Both the position numbers and the translations under genes were made by a program. The notes beneath the pieces are model-generated. The model saw only the letters and a list, made by a program, of their open reading frames with translations. It searched no databases and had not been told where the DNA came from. From Xanthocytophaga flava (GTDB taxonomy: Bacteria > Bacteroidota > Bacteroidia > Cytophagales > 172606-1), in contig JASJOS010000018.1 in assembly GCA_030068525.1 (NCBI GenBank), forward strand, positions 62,001-126,000: a DNA stretch of 64,000 nucleotides, in the 5' to 3' direction. The first letter of the stretch is position 1. The number at the start of each line of letters is the position of its first letter. Positions 36,409 through 46,526 of this stretch are shown piece by piece.

Positions 36409-38379
36409 ATGAAACTAACCTACTGGCATGATCGTATTTTACTCGAATCAGGATATTCTCTGGTAAGGGTAAACCAAAGCTGGGGTATCGTAAATGCCAA
36501 CGATAAGTGGGTAGTTCCAGCACTGTATCATTCGATACAACCCCTGAAAAACAATGGAGGGTTTCTGGTACGAACAACCACTCAGACTTATTGTGCACCC
36601 CGACAATCAGCAGTCATTGATCTACACCATAACATTCTTCTGCCGTTTGCATGCAGGCATGGTATATGCTATAACAGACAAGAAAATACGATTACCTACT
36701 ATGAACTTCTGACAGAACAAAACAGACGTTCACATACCCTTTATATTACCTCAACAGGCATTACAAAAGATATACCAAGCTCCAATTCTTATACAAGATT
36801 TACAAGAGATGGCTATATAGGAGTTATCAATGCTGAATATGAAATTGTACTGCCTGCAGAATGGAAAACGGTCCAGTTCTATCCGACCTATTTCTGTGTT
36901 ATGGATTCACAGGATCAGTGGTTTAGCATTCCGTTGGTGGCACCACACCAAAAGATTCCACTACAGGTAGATATATTGTATGCGCTGGATAAAGATGGGC
37001 TGTATCTGCGTTTCAGACAGGGAGACTTTCTAGGTATTATAGACAATACAGGACATGTACGAATTCCACCTCTGTATACTTACATTACCTATGAGGCAGA
37101 GCACCTGTTTATCGTATCGATTCAGCAACAACAACTACTAGTCAATCTGACTTCCGTAACTACCAGTACTATCTATCTGTCTGTTCAAAAACTAAGAGAA
37201 GGAGAATGGGCAGGGTTTACATCTACATTTACATATGATGTCTTGAATCAGGCAGTGCAGATAATCAGACAGGAAAGTCTGGAACATCTGAAAGAGATGT
37301 TTCCGGATAACACACAATGGATACATATTACCCCGGAAACAGATGGATATTTGATCCTAAGAGGGCAATCAGAACGTCAATCTATTTCCCTATGGGTAAA
37401 CCAGAAAATGGAGCCGTTATTTCCAATCAGGCAGTCTGTAGAGTCCATTTACAGGGATGTTGTTTTTTTCTCCAATGGCAATAACAAAGTAAACTGGATG
37501 GACGCAACTACCTATGAAGTTCTATCCACAAATGTGTATGAGTCGTATCGTTACTCCCGCCTGATACAGGAATCTGCTTTTGATGTAAAGATGCTCTCAC
37601 TATCTCTTGAAGCTTTCTGGGATATTCCGTCTGCCCAGCCAGAAGATACACCTTACTTCCGGCTCGATAACGGATTTGTGATGGCCCTGCTCAACAAAAA
37701 AGGACATGTAATTCAGTGGCACTGGCGAACATTTTTGCCTGCCGAGCCTCATCCGATTGTAGCCCGATCTTTTTCCAGAGATCGGTTTCGGAGCTGCTTT
37801 TATCTGTATACTAAACCTTTTCGCTCTCAGGAGAAGCTCCCCTATTTCAACATAGTATGGGCTAATGAAAATATGCTGCTTGTAAAACAGAACCAGAGAT
37901 TACATCTACTTGATAAACACTTATATCCGCTCACGAACAACACATTCAAGCGATATAAGGCAGAAAGTCATTACCTATTGTTGCGTAATAACAGAAAGAT
38001 AGAACTCTGGGACTTTGACGGAAAATTGTTGGTACACAATACACATGTATGGCAGTTTACCCTCTGGAACGCCGATTATATTATTTACCGGGCACCTCAT
38101 TGCCAGACAGGTATTATCACTATACAGCAGGAATGGATTCTACCAGCAGAATATGAAGCGATTTGTCCTGTAAATGCCTTCTACTGTATGGTAAAAAAGA
38201 ACAGACGATGGTACCTTTATTCTTTAACACACAGAGATTTTGTATTGATGGGTGATATACAAAAGTTTACCCTAAAGAGAGAGTCCAGACAAAAAAATCA
38301 TACAATTTTGCGGGTAAGACGAATGAATGGAGCCTGGCAGGTGTTTACGGTATACAATACAAAACTCACTCCTGCATAA
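36409..38379 (+). CDS. WG-repeat-like protein (656 aa)
   Basis: The protein has no signal peptide and consists of degenerate repeats of the WG (KWG) type: YSLVRVNQSWGIVNANDKWVVPALYHSI, YIGVINAEYEIVLPAEWKTVQFY, FLGIIDNTGHVRIPPLYTYI and TGIITIQQEWILPAEYEAI. Each unit alternates a GI(V/I)N/D turn with a (V/I)(V/L)P strand. The function of such repeats is unknown; binding or scaffold roles are assumed. It ends 58 bp before the next GNAT gene, so the two may be co-transcribed. Confidence 0.72.
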   Translation: MKLTYWHDRILLESGYSLVRVNQSWGIVNANDKWVVPALYHSIQPLKNNGGFLVRTTTQTYCAPRQSAVIDLHHNILLPFACRHGICYNRQENTITYYELLTEQNRRSHTLYITSTGITKDIPSSNSYTRFTRDGYIGVINAEYEIVLPAEWKTVQFYPTYFCVMDSQDQWFSIPLVAPHQKIPLQVDILYALDKDGLYLRFRQGDFLGIIDNTGHVRIPPLYTYITYEAEHLFIVSIQQQQLLVNLTSVTTSTIYLSVQKLREGEWAGFTSTFTYDVLNQAVQIIRQESLEHLKEMFPDNTQWIHITPETDGYLILRGQSERQSISLWVNQKMEPLFPIRQSVESIYRDVVFFSNGNNKVNWMDATTYEVLSTNVYESYRYSRLIQESAFDVKMLSLSLEAFWDIPSAQPEDTPYFRLDNGFVMALLNKKGHVIQWHWRTFLPAEPHPIVARSFSRDRFRSCFYLYTKPFRSQEKLPYFNIVWANENMLLVKQNQRLHLLDKHLYPLTNNTFKRYKAESHYLLLRNNRKIELWDFDGKLLVHNTHVWQFTLWNADYIIYRAPHCQTGIITIQQEWILPAEYEAICPVNAFYCMVKKNRRWYLYSLTHRDFVLMGDIQKFTLKRESRQKNHTILRVRRMNGAWQVFTVYNTKLTPA

Positions 38380-38437
38380 CGTACCAATGCAGGATACTTA
38401 TTGCCTATGTGAAGAAAATTTACAATCAAACCACCCT

Positions 38438-39133
38438 ATGACACACATACTTGATAACCCCATCTGGAATGCATTAACGACTCACAACCAAGATATCTCC
38501 ACAGGAAACAACCACGTCCGATACTTTGACCGGGAAATTGCAGCCTTTGCTGGACTCAAAGACAACAGTGAAGAGGATCTCAACAGCCTCTATGCACTAA
38601 CTCCATCGCCTATCCATTTTATCCTGTTCACTCCAGGTGAGATCTCTATTCCGACAAACTGGAAGATATTGGTAAAAAGAGAACTGCTACAAATGGTATG
38701 TGAAAAGCCAACCCTCCCTGGTAGCCAATTAGCTAAAGGCGCCGAACTAATACCTCTGCAAACCAAAGATGTACCTGCTATGCTGGAACTAACCGCTAAA
38801 ACCAATCCAGGGCCTTTTTTTGTACGTACAATAGAATTTGGTGGCTATCATGGCATTTTCGATGGAGACCGGCTGGTAGCCATGACAGGCCGACGTATGC
38901 AACCCGGACCCTATGTGGAAGTTAGTGCAGTATGTACTCATCCTGATTACACAGGCAGAGGATACGCTGCCCAACTGGTTAACCACCAGCTACAGAGTAT
39001 CCTAACAGAGTCCCGCATCCCATTCCTGCATCTGTTTTCAGATAATATCGGTGCCTATAAGGTATATAAGAAATTAGGATTTGAAACTCGCCGGGAGATG
39101 ATGGTCTATGTAATTGAAAAACAGGACAAATAA
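38438..39133 (+). CDS. GNAT family N-acetyltransferase (FR47-like)
   Basis: I take ATG at 38438, which gives 231 residues beginning MTHILDNPIWNALTTHNQ; ATG at 38387 is possible, and a still longer frame would overlap the WG-repeat gene. The C-terminal catalytic domain carries VEVSAVCTHPDYTGRGYAAQLVNHQ and AYKVYKKLGFETRREMMVYV. The N-terminal 100 residues are a degenerate second GNAT-like domain, as in the FR47 branch. Substrate unknown. Confidence 0.87.
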   Translation: MTHILDNPIWNALTTHNQDISTGNNHVRYFDREIAAFAGLKDNSEEDLNSLYALTPSPIHFILFTPGEISIPTNWKILVKRELLQMVCEKPTLPGSQLAKGAELIPLQTKDVPAMLELTAKTNPGPFFVRTIEFGGYHGIFDGDRLVAMTGRRMQPGPYVEVSAVCTHPDYTGRGYAAQLVNHQLQSILTESRIPFLHLFSDNIGAYKVYKKLGFETRREMMVYVIEKQDK

Positions 39134-39237
39134 GAATTCTATACGAGGAATAGCGTTTTCCAGCACCATATCTTGTCTGAAAAGAAGACTACAACATCCA
39201 ATAAAATCTTCTAACTTATGGCATCATTTATATCTCT

Positions 39238-39954
39238 ATGCGCCTGATCTCTTACCTGCTTGTCTTTCTGCTTTGCATATCCTGGACAACCTCACATTGG
39301 TATGAGGAATCACTGATTACCTATACGGCAGATCCTGCTAAGATTCAGCTTTTCTGGAAGGATAATGAAGGCCAGTATCTTCGCAGCATTGGCAGGCTGG
39401 AGAGCTGGATAACCTCTCAAAAGAAAAAGCTCATTTTTGCAACCAATGGGGGAATGTATGAATCAGATGGTACTCCTGTCGGATTGTTTATCCAGAATAG
39501 TAAAGTAGTAAAGCCTCTCAATCAAAAAGAAGTTTTGAAGAATGGCTCTGCCATACCAAACTTTTACTTAAAGCCCAATGGTGTTTTTTATATTGATAAA
39601 GCGGGTAAAGCCTTTGTAACTGAAACCAGTAAGTTTATATTATCGAAGCAGATTCAATGGGCCACCCAATCTGGCCCTATGCTGGTAACAAATGGAGCCA
39701 TTCATCCTGTATTTCAAAAAGGATCACCCAATCAGGTGATCCGAAGTGGCGTAGGCATATTACCCAATGGTAAGGTATTATTTGCTATCTCCCGCACTCC
39801 TATGAACTTCTATGACTTTGCGTTGTATTTTCAACAACAGGGCTGTGCCAATGCTTTGTTTCTCGATGGCTTTGTATCCCGTATGTATCTTCCGGAGAAA
39901 GGTGTCCGGCAAACAGATGGCAACTTTGGTGTAATAGTTGGGGTAGCAGAGTAA
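39238..39954 (+). CDS. Phosphodiester glycosidase family protein
   Basis: The 238-residue product has a signal peptide (MRLISYLLVFLLCISWTTS). The rest matches the NAGPA/DUF2233 phosphodiester glycosidase fold: IFATNGGMYESDGTPVGLFI, the FYLKPNGVFYID block, TQSGPMLV and NALFLDGFVSRMYLP near the C-terminus. In the family the enzyme removes sugar or other caps from phosphodiesters outside the cytoplasm. It is a single gene that converges on the alpha/beta hydrolase. Confidence 0.85.
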   Translation: MRLISYLLVFLLCISWTTSHWYEESLITYTADPAKIQLFWKDNEGQYLRSIGRLESWITSQKKKLIFATNGGMYESDGTPVGLFIQNSKVVKPLNQKEVLKNGSAIPNFYLKPNGVFYIDKAGKAFVTETSKFILSKQIQWATQSGPMLVTNGAIHPVFQKGSPNQVIRSGVGILPNGKVLFAISRTPMNFYDFALYFQQQGCANALFLDGFVSRMYLPEKGVRQTDGNFGVIVGVAE

Positions 39955-39994
39955 TACACTATAGAGCTCCTGAATATAGCAGAATAAAAAAACA

Positions 39995-40015
39995 GGACAG
40001 AACATAGTTCTGTCC
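39995..40015 (-). terminator. Terminator of alpha/beta hydrolase gene
   Basis: A 9-bp stem (39995-40003 with 40007-40015) is followed on the minus strand by TGTTTTTTT. Confidence 0.75.
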
Positions 40016-40051
40016 CATATCTTCACATTCTATTCTAAAGTCCATCTGCCA

Positions 40052-41092
40052 TTATTGACAATACTGTGGACGTGGATTGGTTGACGAATTACAAGGGAAC
40101 TCGTATTTACTTTGTGGATATTGTGGTGTTGGATTATCGGTTACCTCCAGTGGAGCCAGAGCCTGTCCGTTATAAGAAGGCATTGTTACCTGCTCTTTGG
40201 AACCATTACCCAAAGCTACTGTTTTGGCAGCCGCATTGTTATTAAAGCTATAATCTATCATAGCATCCAGCAACCGATATATCCCATAGTAGTCATATGC
40301 ATCGAAGGCACTACGGGTATTAGGCAACACGTGATCAGCTACATAGGTATACCCCCCCACTACACTTTTGCGAATCAGAATAAAATCCTTCTCAGAATCA
40401 GCAATGTTGATATGCTTAAACATGTCGATAGCCAGGCGATGATCGTTGGTATCGTCATCATCATAGATCTGGGAAATCAGCTTGGTATTAGACGGAAAAG
40501 ACTGTAGCTGCTGAGCAGTGATCTGATACGAATACCACTGTGCCATCGAAAAGATAAACCGGCCATTTTCACCCCAGCCCTGTTCTACAAATCCTTTATA
40601 AGCCAGACCAAATGAAGCGCCACCTCCGAATGAGTGTCCCATAAAACCTACCTTTTTAGTATCAATCAGATCCGGATAATCCTTTACAGCCTTCGTAAAG
40701 CTTTCCCATAGGGTCCTGTACCGCTCATCAATAGAGACACCCGTAGTTGGGTAAGGAGCAAATACTACCACATAGCCTTTTTTAGCAATGAAGTTAAACA
40801 GTCCGATGTTATATTCACTATTCTCTCCTCCATAAGGATGTGAATAGAAAATAACAGGTCGAGGAGAAGTAATGCCTTGTGGATAGAAAATATCCACCAT
40901 CTTGCCACTATACAACGGACTGGCAAAGCTAACCTTAGCAACTGTATACGAACCATCTGCACCATATCCGGAGGAAGGTCTTGAAATAGGTCCGGCCAGA
41001 TCATCATCCACATAGGGTGTTCCGGTAACATCATCGTCTTTGGAACAGGAGACGACAAACAATAAAATCAGTAAAAGTGTGAGTAATCGCAT
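40052..41092 (-). CDS. Alpha/beta hydrolase lipoprotein
   Basis: The 346-residue protein has a lipobox (LLFVVSCSKDDD, Cys16). The hydrolase core includes VIFYSHPYGGENSEYN for the oxyanion region and the nucleophile elbow GHSFGGGASFG. This matches the chlorophyllase/dienelactone-hydrolase-like or PET-hydrolase-like branch. It is exposed at a membrane surface outside the cytoplasm. The natural ester is not known. Several Cys near the C-terminus (FPCNSSTNPRPQYCQ) may form a disulfide. Confidence 0.85.
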   Translation of the reverse strand: MRLLTLLLILLFVVSCSKDDDVTGTPYVDDDLAGPISRPSSGYGADGSYTVAKVSFASPLYSGKMVDIFYPQGITSPRPVIFYSHPYGGENSEYNIGLFNFIAKKGYVVVFAPYPTTGVSIDERYRTLWESFTKAVKDYPDLIDTKKVGFMGHSFGGGASFGLAYKGFVEQGWGENGRFIFSMAQWYSYQITAQQLQSFPSNTKLISQIYDDDDTNDHRLAIDMFKHINIADSEKDFILIRKSVVGGYTYVADHVLPNTRSAFDAYDYYGIYRLLDAMIDYSFNNNAAAKTVALGNGSKEQVTMPSYNGQALAPLEVTDNPTPQYPQSKYEFPCNSSTNPRPQYCQ

Positions 41093-41290
41093 TGTATGGT
41101 ATCTGGTTAAAAAATTTGTTCATGCCTTGGACGTGACCAGACTACAATGGTTTAATTCGTGTAAGAAAATGATCCAAAAAGTAGTAAATAATATTGTAAG
41201 CCATAAAACAAACCTTGTGGCCTGCTCTTTCGTATTCTTCTGGCTTACCACCCAATTTTAGCACCTATATTTTTTATATAACCAGCAACC

Positions 41291-41986
41291 ATGAAAAACC
41301 ATTTTTGTACTCTCCTGCTATCCCTGGGATTGGCAGCCTGTACATCCGTTACCCATTCCGATCAGCCATTAGCCACATCACCTTTAGCCCAACGCTTTTT
41401 ACAAAAATTTACGCCGATCTCTTCCAATGCCGGGGGATTATACGAATGGGAAGAGGCGTCTCCTGAATCGGATACCTCTCTCCTGGATACAGCTTTTCTA
41501 GCTCTGTTTCCCAAGCCGGACACTAATACAACAGAACACATACCACTCCACTCCCTTCTCAGTAGTGGTAGTCTTAAAGCACAATACCAGTTTCAGCAAG
41601 GAGAATATACTATGCTTACAGCAATATATATAGCAGAACTGGGCGATTATAGTGAAAGCGGAACGTATCTGCTTGTATGGAATAAAGCTACTCAGTCTAT
41701 TACGGATTGGCTACCTGTTGGAAGAAATGGAGGTGGAGCCTATGAAGAAGAAGCATTCTCAGATTCAAGTGAAGACATTACTACATTTCAGATAGGCTAT
41801 TTTACAGATTCCAACAGAAAGCCTTCTCATGATACATTACGTATACGACAAATGGCAGTCTCCCGATTCACCCATACAGAGAACGAACAAGCAACAATTA
41901 ACTGTGATAGTACTGTAACGCAGTGGGTTTGGGAGGATCACTTTACAGAGGAATGGAAGAAACAGCTGCCCTGTGACACAAAATAG
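41291..41986 (+). CDS. Hypothetical lipoprotein (231 aa)
   Basis: The N-terminus carries a lipobox (LLSLGLAAC, Cys17), then a Thr/Ser-rich linker and a soluble domain without recognised family (YQFQQGEYTMLTAIYIAELGDYSESGTYL). Probably anchored in the envelope. It stands alone, divergent from the alpha/beta hydrolase. Confidence 0.65.
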   Translation: MKNHFCTLLLSLGLAACTSVTHSDQPLATSPLAQRFLQKFTPISSNAGGLYEWEEASPESDTSLLDTAFLALFPKPDTNTTEHIPLHSLLSSGSLKAQYQFQQGEYTMLTAIYIAELGDYSESGTYLLVWNKATQSITDWLPVGRNGGGAYEEEAFSDSSEDITTFQIGYFTDSNRKPSHDTLRIRQMAVSRFTHTENEQATINCDSTVTQWVWEDHFTEEWKKQLPCDTK

Positions 41987-42095
41987 CCGATCTACAAAAG
42001 AGGCACACAAGTAGCTACTGTTGAAAATAAAGGCTGAGTATAATCCATTTAGTCACTACTTTAGAGGCAAATTGCTCAGCCTATCACTCATTATC

Positions 42096-42593
42096 ATGGT
42101 TTCCAAACGCCTACAACTTACGCTGTTTGTTGATGAAACAGTATCCCAGACAATAGAGAAAGTTCGCCACCAGTTTAATCCGGAGCAATACAACCTTATC
42201 AAAGCACACGTAACCCTTTGCAGGGAAGACGAACTAAAAGATCTTACTCAAGTATATAAGAACCTAAACAGCCTAAAGTTTTCAGGTATTGAAATCAGAT
42301 TTGGACAGCCTGTGCGTTTTGCAGAAGGCAAAGGAGTATTTCTACCAGCAGAGGGCGAGAACGAAACATTCTATACACTGCGAAAGTATATTCTGCAGGA
42401 TGAAATACGGGAACTGAAACATCCTGAACCACATATTACCCTTATGCATCCCCGCAACTCTACCTGCACAGACGAGCTATTTACACAAATCATGACATTT
42501 TCCTTTCCTCAATCTATACTATTTACAAGAATCAGCCTTATTGAACAGCTGGATGGAAAGGAATGGAAAGTCATCAAAGAGTTTATCTTTTAA
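42096..42593 (+). CDS. 2'-5' RNA ligase-like (2H phosphoesterase) protein
   Basis: I take ATG at 42096 (165 residues); a TTG at 42021 would add a non-conserved tail. The two HxT/S catalytic motifs of the 2H superfamily are present as AHVTLC and PHITLM, separated by about 85 residues. The family cleaves or joins 2'-5' linkages or cyclic phosphates in RNA or nucleotides. Substrate is not evident. The gene stands alone. Confidence 0.85.
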   Translation: MVSKRLQLTLFVDETVSQTIEKVRHQFNPEQYNLIKAHVTLCREDELKDLTQVYKNLNSLKFSGIEIRFGQPVRFAEGKGVFLPAEGENETFYTLRKYILQDEIRELKHPEPHITLMHPRNSTCTDELFTQIMTFSFPQSILFTRISLIEQLDGKEWKVIKEFIF

Positions 42594-42596
42594 CAT

Positions 42597-43128
42597 AAAC
42601 TCTTTGATAAAAATTATTTTGACAGAAACATATTATCCTCTATTTACGTACCAGTCTCTACCCACACTTCTGTAAAAAACATCCAGCAACTAACGAATCG
42701 AAATTCCGGTAAACAAATAAACCATCACTATACTGATAATGCTCAGAGATGACCGGTATTCCGATACTTCCAGAAACTGACCATCGTTTGAATATTTCTT
42801 TAGTCTGACCAGAATTCCGGTCAAACGGAAAGATGAACAGAGTTCGAATAATTCAAAGAAACAACTGGAACTCCAGTCAAATATCAAAGTAACTTAAACT
42901 CAGTTTGTTTTTTATGTCGATCAGCAAACGAATGATCCCGGTTTGTTGTCCATGTATTTGAATAACATTCGAATAGTTGAAAATTACCCGAAGTCTGACC
43001 CCGATGACTCATCTCTGCAACAAGAAGTCTTCAGAAATTTCCTTAGGTGTTCACTTCTCGTTTAGTTAATAAAATATTTTTCATAAAGCTGACAATCAAT
43101 ATATTTATATATTCAAATCATATACAGC
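42597..43128. other. Gene-free region with degenerate palindromic motifs
   Basis: The stretch contains variants of GAATTCCGGTCAAAC at about 42701-42714, 42811-42826 and 42866-42882, several of which are near-palindromic, plus a 9-bp inverted repeat (CAGAGATGA near 42745 and TCATCTCTG near 43008). A 65-codon minus-strand frame across it has no protein-like character. No gene is supported. Confidence 0.4.
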
Positions 43129-45303
43129 ATGAGAAAATGTTTAATAATTATTCTACTTCTGGGGCTGCAGCTACCCCTGTTTGGACAAACGGCGCTCCCC
43201 GTCATTGCCCCCAAACCCGTTACAGAAGAATACTTTGGGTTAAAAGTTACTGACCCCTACCGTAATGTAGAAAACCTAGAAGATCCTGAAGTAAAATCCT
43301 GGATGAAAGCACAGGCAGAGCAAGCCCGCAATACATTGAATGCTATACCTGGCCGACAAGGTCTGATTGATAAAATGAATGAATTTGATCAGAGACGTGT
43401 TGCACGTATTACCAGTCTGAAGATTCTGGAAACAGATCGATATTTTTATTTGAAAACACGTCCACAGGATCAGCAGCCTAAGTTATACTATCGCGATGGG
43501 TATAAAGGGCATGAAACACTGCTATTTGATCCGGAAAAATACAATAGAGAGAAAGCCTATTCACTGAACAACTTTTCCCCTTCTCCTGATGGCTCCAAGG
43601 TAGCTGTTTGTGTTTCTGAGAAAGGAGCCGAAATGGGACAAATCATTTTTATCAATACTCAAACCCAAACCCTCTATCCTGAACGATTAGACAGAACATG
43701 GTTTAATGGTAGTTGGCTTCCTGACAACAAAACCTTTTCTTACACCCCTGCCAATAGCCACAATGTACAGGACCCAAATGCACGGCTCAATACCAAAGCC
43801 ATGCTACATACCACAGGTACGTTTCAGAATAAAGATAAAGATGTATTTTCCTCTGCCAGCTATCCTTCAATGGGAATCCAGCCGGAAGAATACCCAGAAC
43901 TGGCTTATGATAAGGCAACCAAGCTGGTATATGGCACTCTGAGCACTGTAAGCCGATACCTCAAAGTATATTATGCGCCAGCAAGCCAGTTGACGCTTCC
44001 CCCTCTTATGTGGCAACCTCTATTCTTGCCCGAACAGGAGATTACCAGTTTTGTCTCTGACAGTACCCACATCTACTTCATCACATCTAAAGATGCGCCT
44101 CATCAGAAGGTTATGCGCATGCCATTGTCGGCTATTGATGTAAATAAAGCAGAGGTAGTGGTAGCAGAGAACCCTGAAGAAGCTATTGATGATCAAAAGC
44201 TTACGATCACCAAAGATGGTATCTACTTTGTACGAACCAGAAACGGAGTGGAGGCTATGTTATACTTTGTACCCAGAACTGGAGGTGAACTTCGTAAGAT
44301 TGAACTTCCTCAGGCTGCTGGAAGTATAAATCTACTGGCAAAATCTCCAAAGTCTTCAGAGCTATGGGTCACTATTTCAGGATGGACCACAGATGCCAAA
44401 CGCTATTATTTTGATCTGGCAAGCCATAAGTTTACATCTCAGCCTCTGTCTACAGAAGCCGAATATCCGGAATATACTGATATGGTAGTAGAAGAAGTGA
44501 TGATTCCCTCTCATGATGGTGTAAAAGTTCCGGTATCGTTAATCTATAAGAAGGGGACACCTAAGAATGGAACAGCCCCTGTACTTATTTACGGATATGG
44601 TGCGTATTCTGCCTCTGTAAATCCCGCATTCTCACCGAGCTTTCTATTATGGGCACAGTATGGGGTATTGGTAATAGCCCACGTAAGAGGTGGTGGCGAA
44701 CTGGGAGAAGCCTGGCATAAGGCGGGTCAAAAAGCGACTAAGCCTAATACATGGAAAGATCTGATTGCCAGTGCGGAATACCTGATAAAAAATAACTACA
44801 CGGGCCCTCAGAAGATTGCTATCTATGGAGCCAGTGCAGGTGGCATCCTGATAGGGCGTGCTATGACCGAACGCCCAGACCTGTTTGCTGCAGCTATTCC
44901 CAAAGTAGGCTGTTTGAATGCAGTCCGTATGGAAGAGTCGCCGAATGGTCCGGTGAATGTACCAGAGTTTGGTACTGTAAAGAAAGAAGATGAATGTAAA
45001 GCCCTGATTGAAATGGATGCCTATCTTCATATCAAAGAAGGTATAAAATATCCGGCAACACTAATCACAGCTGGCTTCAATGATCCGCGTGTCATTGCGT
45101 GGCAACCCGCCAAGTTTGCCGCCCGTCTGATGGCCAGCAACAAGTCAGACAAACCCATCCTTTTCCTTACAGATTATGAAGCGGGTCATGGCATTGGAGA
45201 TGCCAAACAAAAACAGTTTGAGAACCTGGCAGATGTCTATTCCTTTGGACTATGGCAAACGGGCTCACCTAACTTTCAGACAGCTACCTTAGGAAATAAA
45301 TAA
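43129..45303 (+). CDS. Prolyl oligopeptidase family serine peptidase (S9A)
   Basis: The 724-residue protein has a signal peptide (KCLIIILLLGLQLPLFGQ), so it is periplasmic. The N-terminal beta propeller domain starts at YFGLKVTDPYRNVENLEDPEVKSWM, the S9A hallmark. The catalytic alpha/beta hydrolase domain has GGGELGEAWH, the nucleophile in GASAGG (Ser569), the Asp region NDPRV and His in GHGIGD. It hydrolyses short peptides after proline. The usual GGSNGG elbow is replaced by GASAGG, which is seen in some S9 members. It is monocistronic with its own terminator. Confidence 0.94.
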   Translation: MRKCLIIILLLGLQLPLFGQTALPVIAPKPVTEEYFGLKVTDPYRNVENLEDPEVKSWMKAQAEQARNTLNAIPGRQGLIDKMNEFDQRRVARITSLKILETDRYFYLKTRPQDQQPKLYYRDGYKGHETLLFDPEKYNREKAYSLNNFSPSPDGSKVAVCVSEKGAEMGQIIFINTQTQTLYPERLDRTWFNGSWLPDNKTFSYTPANSHNVQDPNARLNTKAMLHTTGTFQNKDKDVFSSASYPSMGIQPEEYPELAYDKATKLVYGTLSTVSRYLKVYYAPASQLTLPPLMWQPLFLPEQEITSFVSDSTHIYFITSKDAPHQKVMRMPLSAIDVNKAEVVVAENPEEAIDDQKLTITKDGIYFVRTRNGVEAMLYFVPRTGGELRKIELPQAAGSINLLAKSPKSSELWVTISGWTTDAKRYYFDLASHKFTSQPLSTEAEYPEYTDMVVEEVMIPSHDGVKVPVSLIYKKGTPKNGTAPVLIYGYGAYSASVNPAFSPSFLLWAQYGVLVIAHVRGGGELGEAWHKAGQKATKPNTWKDLIASAEYLIKNNYTGPQKIAIYGASAGGILIGRAMTERPDLFAAAIPKVGCLNAVRMEESPNGPVNVPEFGTVKKEDECKALIEMDAYLHIKEGIKYPATLITAGFNDPRVIAWQPAKFAARLMASNKSDKPILFLTDYEAGHGIGDAKQKQFENLADVYSFGLWQTGSPNFQTATLGNK

Positions 45304-45320
45304 TTGCAATTTATTTCTAA

Positions 45321-45346
45321 AATCCTCAGATTCATGTCTGAGGATT
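45321..45346 (+). terminator. Terminator of prolyl oligopeptidase gene
   Basis: A 10-bp stem (45321-45330 with 45337-45346) with a 6-base loop is followed by TTTTTTATT. Confidence 0.85.
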
Positions 45347-45370
45347 TTTTTATTCTGAAATACTGTATTT

Positions 45371-46519
45371 ATGTCAGTCATTACCTCTACTCATACAACG
45401 TCCTTCTTTTTCAAACTTAGTACTTGTCTGTTAGCTATTACAGGAGTAGTCAATATAGTATTTATTGTTCTGATAACATATCTAAGTAGTTGGCTTCAAA
45501 CTATACCAGGATTCATGAACTGGATGCTAGTAGGCCTACCTCTGATAATACTGATTGTATCTGGTAGTTATAGCTTCTGGTGGCACAGACAGGAAATGAA
45601 TCAACAGAAAGACTTGAGTTTACAGAAAGCCTGGTTACAGGGTATAATACGTTATTGGCTAGCATTTTGCATTTCAACCTATGGCTTTGCTAAAATTCTC
45701 AAGACTCAGTTCACGACACCTGAATACCAACTGGATACTCCTTTAGGTGAAATATCAGGATTTGGACTTACCTGGTATTACTTCGGTTATTCGTATACAT
45801 TAGCGGTAATCATAGCTCTCTTTCAGATTGGAGGCAGTATATTTCTACTCTATCACAGAACTACCTTGCTGGGAACATTTCTTTTATTACCAGTAATGGT
45901 AAATATTGTCCTGATTAATATGTTCTTTGGTATTAACATAGGAGCTTTTATCAATGCAGTTCTTTTTACAACAGGTCTTCTGTATTTTCTATTCAGTGAC
46001 TTTGAAAAATTAAAAGTGGTCTTCTGGGATTTGACAGAAAAAGTTCCGGCTATATCACTGGGACATACTAAGCATGTTCTCCGAAGTATTCCTATTGCAG
46101 CCGCATTTGCCATGATCTATTATTTTATTGCTACTGACCAGACTGACCATGAACTAACGGGTACCTGGCAAGTCAGAAAGTTTGTACGAAATGGGCAAGT
46201 TGCCTCTGCCAATGCCTGGCAGCAGGACTCTACGATTATTTCCCGGATATATTTTTTTATGGAAACCTGTGACTTCAGCCCTAGCCCGGAGGTATATAAT
46301 CCTGTCCACGGTTTACATGGACTCTATACATTTGATCCAAAAACCAATTATCTGCTAATCAGATATCCAAACATATTTACTGGTCAAGATTCTATTGCAA
46401 CTACTATTTCACAACGAACAGCTCAGTCTATGGTACTTGACTATAAATTTAACAAAGATACAATCCATCTGGAGCTATCGCGTCTGGAACGAAAGAAAAA
46501 GAAGGGATTGTTTTTCTAG
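45371..46519 (+). CDS. DoxX-like membrane protein with C-terminal lipocalin-like domain
   Basis: The 382-residue protein has about seven hydrophobic segments up to residue 255, including FAKILKTQF and FGLTWYYFGYSYTLAVIIALFQIGGSIFLL, a pattern of DoxX-like membrane proteins. After LTGTWQVRKFVRNG (about 262) a soluble domain with beta character resembles the lipocalin-like domains of Bacteroidota. The fusion of these two parts is not one I can name. Starts 67 bp after the prolyl oligopeptidase but beyond its terminator. Confidence 0.6.
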   Translation: MSVITSTHTTSFFFKLSTCLLAITGVVNIVFIVLITYLSSWLQTIPGFMNWMLVGLPLIILIVSGSYSFWWHRQEMNQQKDLSLQKAWLQGIIRYWLAFCISTYGFAKILKTQFTTPEYQLDTPLGEISGFGLTWYYFGYSYTLAVIIALFQIGGSIFLLYHRTTLLGTFLLLPVMVNIVLINMFFGINIGAFINAVLFTTGLLYFLFSDFEKLKVVFWDLTEKVPAISLGHTKHVLRSIPIAAAFAMIYYFIATDQTDHELTGTWQVRKFVRNGQVASANAWQQDSTIISRIYFFMETCDFSPSPEVYNPVHGLHGLYTFDPKTNYLLIRYPNIFTGQDSIATTISQRTAQSMVLDYKFNKDTIHLELSRLERKKKKGLFF

Positions 46520-46526
46520 AAATCGT

